A DNA stretch of 64,000 nucleotides. It comes from Austropuccinia psidii. Lineage: Eukaryota; Basidiomycota; Pucciniomycetes; Pucciniales; Sphaerophragmiaceae. Below the pieces are notes generated by a model that saw only the letters and a program-made list of their open reading frames with translations, made no database searches and had not been told where the DNA came from. The translations under genes and the position numbers were made by a program. Each line of letters starts with the position of its first letter. The first letter of the stretch is position 1. Below, piece by piece: positions 12,351-22,300 of the stretch. The DNA is taken from contig JALGQZ010000011.1 in the NCBI GenBank assembly GCA_023105745.1, positions 25,811,975-25,875,974 on the forward strand, read 5' to 3'.

Positions 12351-12837
12351 TGTGGGAACTCCTCTTGTGTGGGATAAATGAGGCAGTACCTGGAAGGGGA
12401 AATTACAATAGAACAGTTTTGAATTGCTGTTCAAGATTGTAACCCTTGCTCTGCTTGTGTGTCAGAATAATCTGAACTGCCCTTCCTGAAAATGCTGAAT
12501 TATCTTGACTTGAGTTCACAATCAATTTATTTTATTTGATGGTGGCTTGTCAGAAAAGTATATTCAACAGACTCTATCAGACTTTGTTTGATCTGGGAAC
12601 AATGGTTAGTAAACCTCAACACAAGTAAATAAAGATATAAAACTGGAGAAAAGACTTCTTTTAATTCCTTTAGTGAGAACAGTAACACCTTGAGGGATTT
12701 CCAATTCTTGATGATAACACTGTTGATAATATGATAACTGATAATAACAAACACTACTATATTTTTTTCAAGGGTTTAATAATTTTATGATGATAACCTG
12801 GGATAACAGACACTACTATTGTTCAATTTACTACTGA

Positions 12838-13270
12838 TCTTGGCTACTGAGTAAAGAACCTTGTCAATGGGATGGATTTATAAAATAATGTAGACCAACT
12901 TTTAACTACTATTATCTATAAAACACCCAGACAATGCTACTGAGCTTAGCTACTGAGCAGAATTTAGGAATGGGGTAACAATATCAATGGGATAGTCAAT
13001 GAGTTTAATTTATAAATCAATGTAGACCAGCTGTTATCTACTATTAATTATATAAAGAAGACTCAGACAGTGCTTCTGAGCTTAGCTACTGAGCAATAAT
13101 GGGATGGAGATAGTCAATGAGATGAGTTTATGAATTAAAGTAGACCAACTGTTAACTACTATTAATTATAAATCACTCAGACAGTGCTACTGAGCTTAGC
13201 TACTGAGCAAAATTTAGGAATGGGGATGGGATAACTATACTGCTGAGCTTAGCTACTGAGTATTCCTAAA
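12838..13270. repeat. Tandem repeats inside the LTR around ACTGAGCTTAGCTACTGAGCA
   Basis: The word TGAGCTTAGCTACTGAG recurs at about 12950, 13077, 13192 and 13241, with a decayed copy at 12838. Copies are separated by about 50-125 bp, and the surrounding TAGACCAACTGTTAACTACTATTAAT is also repeated. The same array is in the other LTR (about 25197-25629). Such subterminal arrays in LTRs often carry promoter or enhancer elements; that role is inferred. Confidence 0.7.
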
Positions 13271-13587
13271 AAAATTAGGATAATGTGGATGGATGGAGGG
13301 GATTTCCCTCAGAAAAAAAATATTAAGAGGTTACGTTTTTGTGATGAGCCTCTGTCTAGGCCATGAGGAAAAAAGAATTGAGGGGGGGAGGGGACCTCTA
13401 TTTATAGTTTTTGGGGCCTCCATGGGAGTGTCAAAAAAAAGGGGACTTAGAATTTTTCAGGTCTCCAATCTGGGTTTTTGACATGTGACCTGTATTATGA
13501 AATAAGGTTTGGTGGTGTTGGATCATGAGACCTGTATTTTCAATTGAGTTCTTGAAATTGTGGGGAAATGATGTCATTTTCTTATGT

Positions 13588-13762
13588 AATCAATTGAGTT
13601 TCCTGGGATCCTTATCTCCATGATTAGTAATCCTAGTTTAGTTCCTGTTGATGGTGTTATTGATGATGTCATTGATTATGTAATCAATTGAGTTTCCTGG
13701 GATCCTTATCTCCATGATTAGTAATTAATTGAGTCTCCTGGGATCCTTATCTCCATGATTAC
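13588..13762. repeat. Three copies of TTTCCTGGGATCCTTATCTC in the LTR
   Basis: The unit begins with CAATTGAGTTTCCTGGGATC and ends with CATGATTAGTAAT. It occurs at about 13588 and 13681, and as AATTGAGTCTCCTGGGATCC at about 13726. The last two copies are almost back to back. The other LTR carries the same three copies. Confidence 0.75.
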
Positions 13763-14624
13763 TGTACTATAGTTTTCCTGTATTATCCTGTATTTTTCTG
13801 TAACTAGGTGTCCTGTAACTGTAACTTTATTACAGTACACCCTTGTGAAACTTCTGTAATCTTGCTCTGAACCTTCTGTAATACTACTGTGATATCTCTA
13901 CTGTCTAATCTTGTCTTCCTAGCCTATTTTCTTTCACATTTCACACCATTTTACCATCTCTCTGTACCCTAAATGTTGAATTTCTTCCTTCTAACATCAC
14001 AATGATCACTCAAAGGAGTCAGAGAATTGAATACACCTGTACTTTTCTTGTTTCAATGATATACTAGGCCTGAATTAAACACTTTTCCTAGATTTAACCC
14101 TCTACATTTAATATTCATTTCCCCTCTCAAAATTAATAGAAAGACTAATTTTCATCTAAATACCCAATTATACCTTTTTGTTATATAAATGAACTTTTAA
14201 TTAATATTTATGACCCCTATTATGCTACAACTCTGCCCTGGAATTTAATTCCATGCATCCTCATTGTAACTAGGACCTTCTGTGCTGTAGTATATTTTTG
14301 TTGATTTTTACTACCCACAAAATTTAAAGAAAATTGAAGTAAAATAAATTAAGAAATAAAAATATATATATAAAAATTATTTTTTTAGGTCAACCAATCC
14401 CTTGAAAGTTAATTCATCTGGGTGGTGCATTGGGGTGTCACATCATAATTGTCAAGTTCATTTATTAACAAAAGGAATTTATTGAGTTTTGATGGTGTTA
14501 GTCCCTCTTATAATTTATTTTGAAAAAAATAAATACTCTAATATATTGGGAAAAGCCTAAGGAAAATTGAAAAATATTCCTGCTTAATTTGTCCATTAAT
14601 CCAAACTGGTTCAGGTATACCACA

Positions 14625-14635
14625 TCCCCCTCTCC
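14625..14635 (-). other. Polypurine tract of the young element
   Basis: On the element strand the eleven bases next to the 3' LTR are all purines (GGAGAGGGGGA), the expected primer for plus-strand cDNA synthesis. It touches the LTR end with no gap. Confidence 0.85.
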
Positions 14636-14639
14636 ATTT

Positions 14640-14657
14640 AATGCTGTCCCCAGCATT
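14640..14657. other. Perfect 7-bp hairpin beside the PPT
   Basis: AATGCTG, a 4-base loop TCCC, then CAGCATT. It lies five bases inside the PPT. Position suggests a role in PPT selection or RNA structure, but this is a guess. Confidence 0.5.
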
Positions 14658-15387
14658 TCCAGTGAGGATTAAGGGACAAATACCCTGCCTTGAGTTTTAT
14701 CTTTTTTTTTTATTTGAGTGAATTGATTTCTTTTATTTTGAATAAATTATTATTATTAATCCATGATAGAGGTAATTCTTAGTGATGTTCTTTCTTTTAT
14801 GATGGTAGTTATGAACTTGGTTTAGTCTTGAGGGAGAAGTCATCCTAAAGAAAAAAAACTGCAATTTTCATGAAAGTTTGTTGTGTTTCCTGATTGCAAT
14901 TCTTTATACTGGTTTGTCTTCATTCTTCTTCATTAGTTTTAACTCCAAAGATATTCATTTCTTTTATAGTATCCTTATCTCTTAACTTGCTGGTGTGTCT
15001 TCCATTTTTTTATCTTCTTTCTTGTTATTCTTCTTCTTCTTTACTCTACATATTATCATCCTCTTTTTGATAAAAATTTCTTTATCACACAGTATATCAA
15101 ATAATTGTGAGTTGATAAAATAAATTCCCACTATCCCCCAAAACTTAAAAATCACAAGGAGTGATGATAAGAAACAAGTTACCACCCCTTATTTTTTTTA
15201 ATATTGAGAGATTTCTTTTTTTTTTTTATAAATTTTGCTTTTGAAGTTACTTGAGGGTATTTTACTCTTTATCTTTAGTTTTTTTTTTATTCTTGAACTA
15301 TTTTAGTGGAAAAGGTTTGTTAATTGCCAATGGCCAAAATTGATTTTCTTGAGATGAATAATGAGGTTGAAAAAAATCTTGATGATG

Positions 15388-15650
15388 CAGTTTAAGGTCT
15401 TACTCAGGACCATTTCTTGAGTCTTGAATTTGTTTTGATAACTTCTTGAAAAGTGTAATTGATACAGTTTAAGGTCATGTCCAGGACCACTTCTTTATTA
15501 TTGATTTTGCTTGATTAAATTGAATAAAATATGTTTTGGATAGTTTAAGGTCTTATCAAGGACCAATTATTTAGGAGTATGTTTGATTATATTTAAGAAA
15601 TAGATCTTTTAGACAGTTTAAGGTCATTTCAAGGACCACTTCTTGATTAT

Positions 15651-15691
<41 letters not shown>

Positions 15692-15935
15692 AATTTCTTG
15701 ATGAAAGATAAAAAATGATTTAGACAGTTTAAGGTCTTATCAAGGACCAATTCTTGAGTCTTGAATTTGTTTTGATAACTTCTTGATAAAAATAAAAATA
15801 ATAATGATGATTTGTACAGTTTAAGGTCATGTCAAGGACCATTCCTTGAAATTTTGAGATTAATTGATGAAATAAGATAAGACTGATTCAGACAGTTTAA
15901 GGTCATGTCAAGGACCATTCCTTGAAATTTGATTT
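15388..15935. repeat. Seven-copy ~76-bp repeat with core CAGTTTAAGGTC...GGACCA
   Basis: The core CAGTTTAAGGTCATGTCAAG (with variants) begins at 15388, 15465, 15541, 15614, 15725, 15817 and 15893. Spacings are 77, 76, 73, 111, 92 and 76; the longest interval holds a pure T run of nearly 40 bases. Each core contains GGTC and GACC arms eight bases apart, so each copy can form a small stem-loop. It lies in the non-coding part of the element between the antisense gene and the 3' LTR. Confidence 0.85.
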
Positions 15936-16026
15936 GTTGTTCTTGTTAATGTTTTTTTTTTTTTTTTTTTTTTTTTATGTTGTATTATTTTCTTCTGGAA
16001 TTGTTGACAGCTAGAAGGGGTTTCAA

Positions 16027-16102
16027 CCCCTCTCCATTTAATAAAAAAAAAAAAAATATTTTAATATAAAAAATATTAAAATATTTTTTATTTATTAAAT
16101 GG
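16027..16102. other. Second copy of the PPT followed by a long AT palindrome
   Basis: CCCCTCTCCATTTAAT at 16027-16042 repeats the PPT region at 14627-14642 exactly, 1400 bp away. From 16034 to 16102 the DNA is a near palindrome: 12-bp outer arms (CCATTTAATAAA and TTTATTAAATGG) and 13-bp inner arms at 16055-16067 and 16073-16085 around a 5-base A loop. An extra internal PPT recalls the central PPT of some retroelements; this is inference. Confidence 0.6.
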
Positions 16103-16447
16103 TGCAGAAAAGATTTCATCCTTTTATTTTTTTTTTTATTTTTTTTATTTTTTTTATTTTTTTTATTTTTTTATTTTTATTATTTTTTTTTTTGTTTAAA
16201 TAAATAATTTAATATAATTCTGTAATTAATTTATTTATTATTGATTTTTGCTTTGTCTTGAAATTTTTAATTTTTTTATTTATTTTTATTATTTTGTTTT
16301 ATTATTTTTTGATTATTATTATTATTATAATTTTTTTTATGTGAATTTAATTTATTTATTTATTTTTTTTTAATTTATTTGATCTTCTTTTAATATTAAT
16401 TTAATTGAATTTTTTATTTAAAGTTTTTTTTTTTTTTTTTTAATTAA

Positions 16448-16489
<42 letters not shown>

Positions 16490-16960
16490 TAATTTAATTT
16501 AATTTTTTTAATTTAATTTATTTTTTTTTAATTCAATTCAATTTAATTTTATATATATATATATATATATTTTTTTTGATTAATTAATTAATTTTTTTAT
16601 TTTATTATTTTTTTTATCTGTTTATTTTTAATTTATTTTTTATATTGTTATTTATTTTTTATTATTTTTTATTATTTTTTTTTTAATTTTAATTTAATTA
16701 ATTTAATTTAATTTATTATGTATTTTTTTTATTTAAATTAATTAATTATTTTTATTTTATTTTATTTTATTTGTTTTTTTTTAATTTATTTTATTTTTTT
16801 TTAATTCAATTCAATTTAATTTATATTTTTTATATTATTTTTTTTTTAAATTGAATTAATTAATTTTTTTTTTTTTTTTTAATTTATTATAGTTTAATTT
16901 TTTTTTTAATTTATTTTATTTTAATGTATTTTTTTTAAAGTTTTGAATTAAAAAAAAATC
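16103..16960. repeat. Extreme T/A low-complexity tract
   Basis: Some 850 bp built almost wholly of T runs broken by A (TTTTATTTTT, AATTTAATTTAATTAA), with a TA run near 16550 and very few G or C bases. It cannot encode protein. On the element strand this is a long A-rich stretch of RNA. Confidence 0.9.
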
Positions 16961-17005
16961 AATACCAAAATAGCCGCGAGGCATTTTATGTATTGAATAT
17001 GCATT

Positions 17006-17402
17006 CAGCTGTGCAGCCGCACAGCTGACCTGTATTGTTGGTCCCCGAAGCCACCCGCGCTTCGTATTTCTTCGTCGTCGTCGTCTTCTTCTTTTATTTT
17101 ATTTTTTTATTATTTTTTTTTATTTTTATTTTTTTTATTATTTATTTTAATTTATTTTTTTTTTAATTAATTAATTATTGATAATAATAATAATATTATT
17201 ATTATTATATTTTTTTTTATAAATCTTGTATTTAGCCACTCTTCACAAATGAAGAGTGGCGTTCCGTTTTATTCCCTCGCTGATCGGATCTGTTGCTAAG
17301 TACGTCTTTTTCTTTCTTTTATTTATTTATTTATTTATTTTTTTTATTTTTATTTTTATTTTTTCTTTTTGATCAGCTGACGATCTTTCTTCTTTTCCTT
17401 CG

Positions 17403-17433
<31 letters not shown>

Positions 17434-17570
17434 GGCTTATGGTTTTGCCACTCTTCGGGAATGAAGAGTGGCACATTCGTTTCCCTTTAATTTGTTGCCA
17501 GGTGAGTCACACCTTCTTTTCGATTCTTCTTTTCTTCTTTTTTTTTTTAGATGATCAGCTGACGATCATC
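17006..17570. repeat. Series of perfect hairpins in a GC-richer island
   Basis: Four or more inverted repeats follow one another. 17006-17027: CAGCTGTGC/GCACAGCTG with a 4-base loop. 17235-17260 and 17447-17472: the same 10-bp stem GCCACTCTTC/GAAGAGTGGC with different 6-base loops (ACAAAT and GGGAAT). 17550-17570: GATGATC/GATCATC with AGCTGAC between; a shorter version (GATC/GATC around the same AGCTGAC) is at 17371-17385. T-rich tracts ending in TAG lie between them, so the hairpins may sit in exons or untranslated leaders of the antisense gene. Confidence 0.75.
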
Positions 17571-17574
17571 GTTT

Positions 17575-17605
<31 letters not shown>

Positions 17606-17708
17606 CTATATAATAATGTCTTCATCGCTCGGCCTCCCCCTTTTTTTTTTTTCTTCATCGCCTCTCCTCTTTTCGCTCTCTTTTTTTTTTTTTTTTATTA
17701 TCGTAACC

Positions 17709-18379
17709 ATGCCATTCTGCCTCGAAATCGTTCGGTGTAGCCATGGTCGTCATCGCGTTGTATTAGGCCTCGATGAAATCAACTACTCATTTATTTTACC
17801 GTCGAATGGCATGCCCACATTTAACCTTCAAGCCTACTCCGAACATCCCGATCCTACACCTATTGATCCGATCGTCAGCCACCTTCCCGAAGCCTACGAT
17901 TCGCCACCTGCTCTAAATTCGGTCCAAATCGACCGCGATCCTCGCCGACGAATTCGCTCCGTTAGTGCCCCATCTACTACGACATCCATACACTCTTCTC
18001 CTCCTACGTCGCAAGAACCATCCACATCTCCTACCGCCGGCCGTCGCGAACACCATCTGCAGCAGGAATTCGCGTACTACTTTCGACTATTCGACCAGGA
18101 GATGAATGACCTTCACGCTCACATGGAGCGATTTTTTCTTCACCGCGACCCCAGCAATTACTCCTTTCAGTACGAGCAACAAATCGTTCGAAACTCTGTT
18201 CAGTCGTGTCTTCACTGGTATCGCCACATGATTCAGTGAGTTTTTTTTTTTTTTTTTTTTTTTTAAGGTAGCTGATATGGGTTAATATTCTTCCCTTTAA
18301 TCCGTTTATTAACCTCTTATCTAGTGCCGCGGTTCGACTCGCCGAGTCGCGTGAAGACGTACCGCCTTATTATTTTTAA
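17709..18379 (+). CDS. Antisense spliced gene inside the young LTR element, unknown function
   Basis: The gene runs opposite to the host element. Exon 1 (17709-18235) starts MPFCLEIVRCSHGRHRVVLG. A GT-AG intron 18236-18324 follows, whose 5' half is a T run. Exon 2 (18325-18379) ends AAVRLAESREDVPPYYF and a stop, giving about 193 residues. The middle is rich in P, S and T (PPTSQEPSTSPTAG); the C-terminal half looks helical (EFAYYFRLFDQEMNDLHAHM). No signal peptide, transmembrane segment or known domain is recognised. Its GC and CG content is far above the surrounding DNA, which suggests a foreign or captured origin. An upstream ATG at 17615 would add a Phe-rich, probably artefactual, leader. 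Antisense genes in the 3' part of LTR elements are known from some plant elements; identity with those is not implied. Confidence 0.6.
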
Positions 18380-18520
18380 CCAATCGTAAGTTTTTTTTTT
18401 TTTGGTTATAATAATTATTGTTTATTTAATTTTTTTTTTTTTTTTTTTTTTTAGATCAATTGATGGTGGCCAGAGGGTTTTTTGTTTAGCCACTTTTATT
18501 GTTTACAGTCCGGCGATCCG

Positions 18521-18553
<33 letters not shown>

Positions 18554-19324
18554 TTATAATAATGAAAACAAAAATAAAAAATAAAAAAAACAATTTCTTT
18601 TGTTTTGTTTTTTTTTTTTGTTTACGATTCAGCAATCTTTTTTTTTTAGGTATGGTAATGAAAAATAGAAAAATATAAATAAAATAAAAAATAGTTTGTT
18701 TTTTTTTTTTTTTTTATTATTATGATTTATATATAAATATTGTATATATATATTTTATATATTTCATTTTTTTTATTTTTATGTTTTTTTTTTGGTTTGG
18801 GATATCTAATAAGAAAAATTAAAAGAAATAAAAAAAATAAAAAATTGTTTATAAATAAAAAAAACTTGTTGTGCCCCCCCCAAAATGAATATGTGAGAGA
18901 GTGGCTTGAGTATTCAATCTTTAAAAAAACAATAAAATAAAATAAAGAAAAATAATAAAAAAACAATAAGAAAATAAAAAATTAGTTAATAAAAAAAATG
19001 GGAATAAAAAAATAAAAAAAATAAAAAATAAAAAAATATAAGTTATAATAGGAAATAAAATATCAATTATATAAAAAAAACCCAATAATTAATTTAGTAA
19101 AAATAATAATGAATCATCAATAAAAGACTAAATTATAAATAAATTCATTTATAATTTAAATTAAAATGCTAAATAATAAATAAAATAAAATAGGAATTAA
19201 GATTAAAAGAAAATGAATAAATAAATAAGTTAAAATAACATAAGTAATATAATAATAAAAGAAACAGAAAGAAAAAGAAAAAAAAAGAAAAAAGACAGAA
19301 ATTGAGTTATGTAATAAGTCAGCA
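18380..19324. other. T-rich then A-rich non-coding DNA
   Basis: After the antisense gene come T runs that each end in TAG (18402-18455, 18520-18551, 18640-18650), alternating with short unique pieces. Two of these, near 18505 and 18620, look like copies of one another (GTTTACAGTCCGGCGATC and GTTTACGATTCAGCAATC). From 18720 the bias flips to A-rich (AAAATAAAA words). No gene is supported. Confidence 0.6.
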
Positions 19325-22300
19325 TTAACATGACTTGAGTTTATATTTAGCTCTTTTATTTCTTTTCCTCATTCTTGGTTTGGTATTTATTTTGGAAAGG
19401 AAGTTATTCAAACAGCTGAGCAGTTCCCCTTTTATCCTTCTTTGGTCCATAGAAATTCTCTTGTTGATGTATTCCTCCATACTTAAAGTGAATTCAAAAT
19501 CCACTTTAACATTCTTTAGTGTGAAATTCCCCTTTTCCTGAGTTTTTTTAAATTTCCTTTTATTGCTGCATCTTGGAAACTCTTTTATCTGCAATTGACA
19601 ATCTTCTTTTTCATTCTGAATTGAATGTGAATTTTCTTCATTAATTTTATCTTTCTTATCAAACAATTTAGTGGGTTTTTTCAGAATTGATTTTGATGGT
19701 TTGTTTTGAATATTATTCTTCTTTGATAAAAGTTTTAATTGTTCTGTAGGATTTTTAATTAGGTCCTTATCAAGAGAAATTACTGAAGGTGGTGATAATC
19801 CTTGGGTATCCCTCACAAAGCCATAAATATGGGATAAATCCTCATATTCTGAACTGCATATGTCTCCTGGTGAATTGTTCTGGACAGGTATATTTTGGCT
19901 GATATCAAAAATGGGGCTTCCCAAAGATAAATTTTGAAGTTGAGGGGTATCCAGGTTTTGATTATGATTTTGATCATTATTGAAGTATTCCCCAAAAATC
20001 AACTGTTCAAGGGTTGGTAATGGTTCTTCAAAGTTTTCAGTTAACATGACATCACTCTTTACTAATGATGTTTCATTTATATCTTTAACAGGTTGATTTG
20101 TTGGTAATGTGCAGTTTGATTGGATTTCCTGTATCAAGGAATTTATAGATGGTGAGAAGGTTTGAATATAGTTTTTCTTGTCAGAGTGTTCTTTCTTTGA
20201 ACCACTAGCACAATCTGGAACTGAAACATTTGATGGATTAAGTTCTGGGTCCACATCAAAGCTTTGTTGAAGGCCTGGCTGAAGAACTGCTTGAGGTATG
20301 GGATATTCTTCTGAATTAATTTCTCCCATATTGAAATATTCATCATGAAGTAGGTCACCTAAGGTAAATGGTTCTTCTTCATCCAATGGTGTAAGAGGGC
20401 TTGAAGCAGTATAAGGAGATCCTTCTCTTCTAGTCATCATTTCATGGAAATCCTGTTGGGTAAAGTCCATTATTCCTATACTAAACACTTGCATTCCTTC
20501 ATATATGTCTTCTGAAGATTGATTTGTATCTTTTAAGGCTGATGTACCTTGATTGAATGATTTTGGACTTTGATTTGATTCTTCTTCTTCATAACTTGAG
20601 GGTATGGAATTGAATAATTGAAGCCAATTGAAATAATCACAAAAGTCTTTTCCCAAGACTATGTGGCTTGAATTTCCTTCCACCATGAATCTTAAGTACA
20701 GTGTTTCATTAGTGGGTAAGACAACTTGAACTCTGTTCATGATCTTCTTGTTGAACTTCTTATTTTCATTTTTTATTTTCTTTGATATTTGCCTAATCCC
20801 AATTGCTTCTGCCATTTTAAGAGGTATGCAGTTATATTCTAAGGTTTGATCCAAAAAAGCCATAACAGGGTATTCTTCCCATCCTATTCTGACATATATT
20901 ACTGATTTTAATCCAGAATTGGGTGACAAATTAGCAAAGGGATTATTTTGAGAGCTTTCACTATCAGGGGTTGCTGTTTTGGTGTTCATTTCCAATTCCA
21001 TAAAATTTAACTTTTTGATTACTTGGTCTAGGTCCAGAGGCTCTTGAGTTTGAATTGATTCTGTCTCTGATAAATTGGTTTCTAACTTTTGATTTGTTGG
21101 TTCCACTTCAGGTTCAGTAATAGTATTTTGAATTTTAGTTGTATTAATTTCTTCTGTAATGGTTGGTTGAGCTCCAGGGTATTGAAAGTCCCATTGAACT
21201 TGAGATTTATGATTATTTTTTATTTTAGAAATTATTTTTGAAAAATATCTTTTGATCTTAGAGGACCCTTTCATCTTTGAATCATTAGAGTATTCTTCAT
21301 TAGAGATTGCATCCTTTTTCTTTTTCCAATAAGTACCATTCTTTCCATATTTATTTGAAATACTTTTAACTAGCTGTTTTGGCTTTAAGCCTTTCTTTTG
21401 TACTGGTTCCACTTTAATAGTGGAAGCTTCCATGTTAGAGCTATAAGTATTTTCAAATTTTGGATGGAGAAGAGGGTCATTATTGTCTAGGTTGCTAATT
21501 CTCTGTGAAGATACTATTAATGGTTCAATTCTTTGAGGTTCCTTTTCTTTCACATGATATTTTGATTCATTTATTTTCTTGCTAATATAATTATTTTTTT
21601 CTTCAGTATCAAATTTAACTTTTTTGAGGGGTGATTTTGATTTTTGTCCTTCATTTTTCAGTTCTGTTATTCTAGCCATGTTACACATTTCCATTCCTCT
21701 GGGTGGTCCTGTGTGCCATCCTTTTGATTCAGGTGTACATATTGGTATGCACAATCTTCTTCCATCAGACTCTTTATAGCTGAGAATTTCACCTTGTTGT
21801 TGAGAGTGTTCAAGTCTAATACCATTATCAGCAAGGAAAGGTCTTCCAATGACTGTGTGAACAGCACCTCTGGCTACAAAGAAATGAATTCTTCTTTCAT
21901 CACCAGATGGTAAGACAAGGATAGTATTTTCTGATAATCCCACAATTGCTGTGCTGTGACCTCCAATACCTCTAAGTCTCATGTTCAGGACCCTCATTGG
22001 TAGTCTTGCTTTGATGGATTCCACTTCTGGTATTATACTGAGTTCAGCTCCAGTATCTACTAGTGCTTTGACTATATGTCCTCCTTGCCCAACTGAGACT
22101 TCAATCATCCCAAGGGGACAAGAGTAATGCATTTTATCTTGAATGATTATTTCTTGAGTGGTTGTTTGCTCCTGACTATTGATTGATTTAAGAGACATCA
22201 AGTATCTCCTTTCTTTATCTGAGAGAAATTTTAATTCTTGCATAAACTTGGGTGAGATTGAGATTATTTCTTCTACAGTGAGGTTAATTTTCTGATCCAT

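Larger units (their letters stand above)
12351..14624 (-). repeat. 3' LTR of the young element (2274 bp)
   Basis: Starts TGTGGGAACTCC and ends TATACCACA on the plus strand, and matches 24710-26983 base for base in length. Differences noticed by eye are AAAGAACCTT versus AAAGAATCTT, TATAGTTTTCC versus TATAGCTTTCC, and AACTTTATTAC versus AACTGTATTAC. An AT-rich TATATATATA tract lies at about 14364-14373 near the transcriptional start side of the LTR. Confidence 0.95.

Noticed and set aside
13293..13481. 62-codon plus-strand frame in each LTR
   Set aside because: Identical because the LTRs are identical; no motif, and it contains repeats.
15388..15935. Regularly spaced repeats considered as a CRISPR array
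   Set aside because: Units are diverged with irregular spacing, contain poly-T, and lie in a eukaryotic LTR element.
17293..17708. Phe-rich N-terminal extension of the antisense gene
   Set aside because: It is the translation of T runs in probable introns or leader; the gene is started at 17709 instead.
18330..18345. GGTTCGACTC looks like a tRNA B box
   Set aside because: No A box, acceptor stem or cloverleaf surrounds it; it lies in a coding exon and is part of a CGACTCG/CGAGTCG palindrome.
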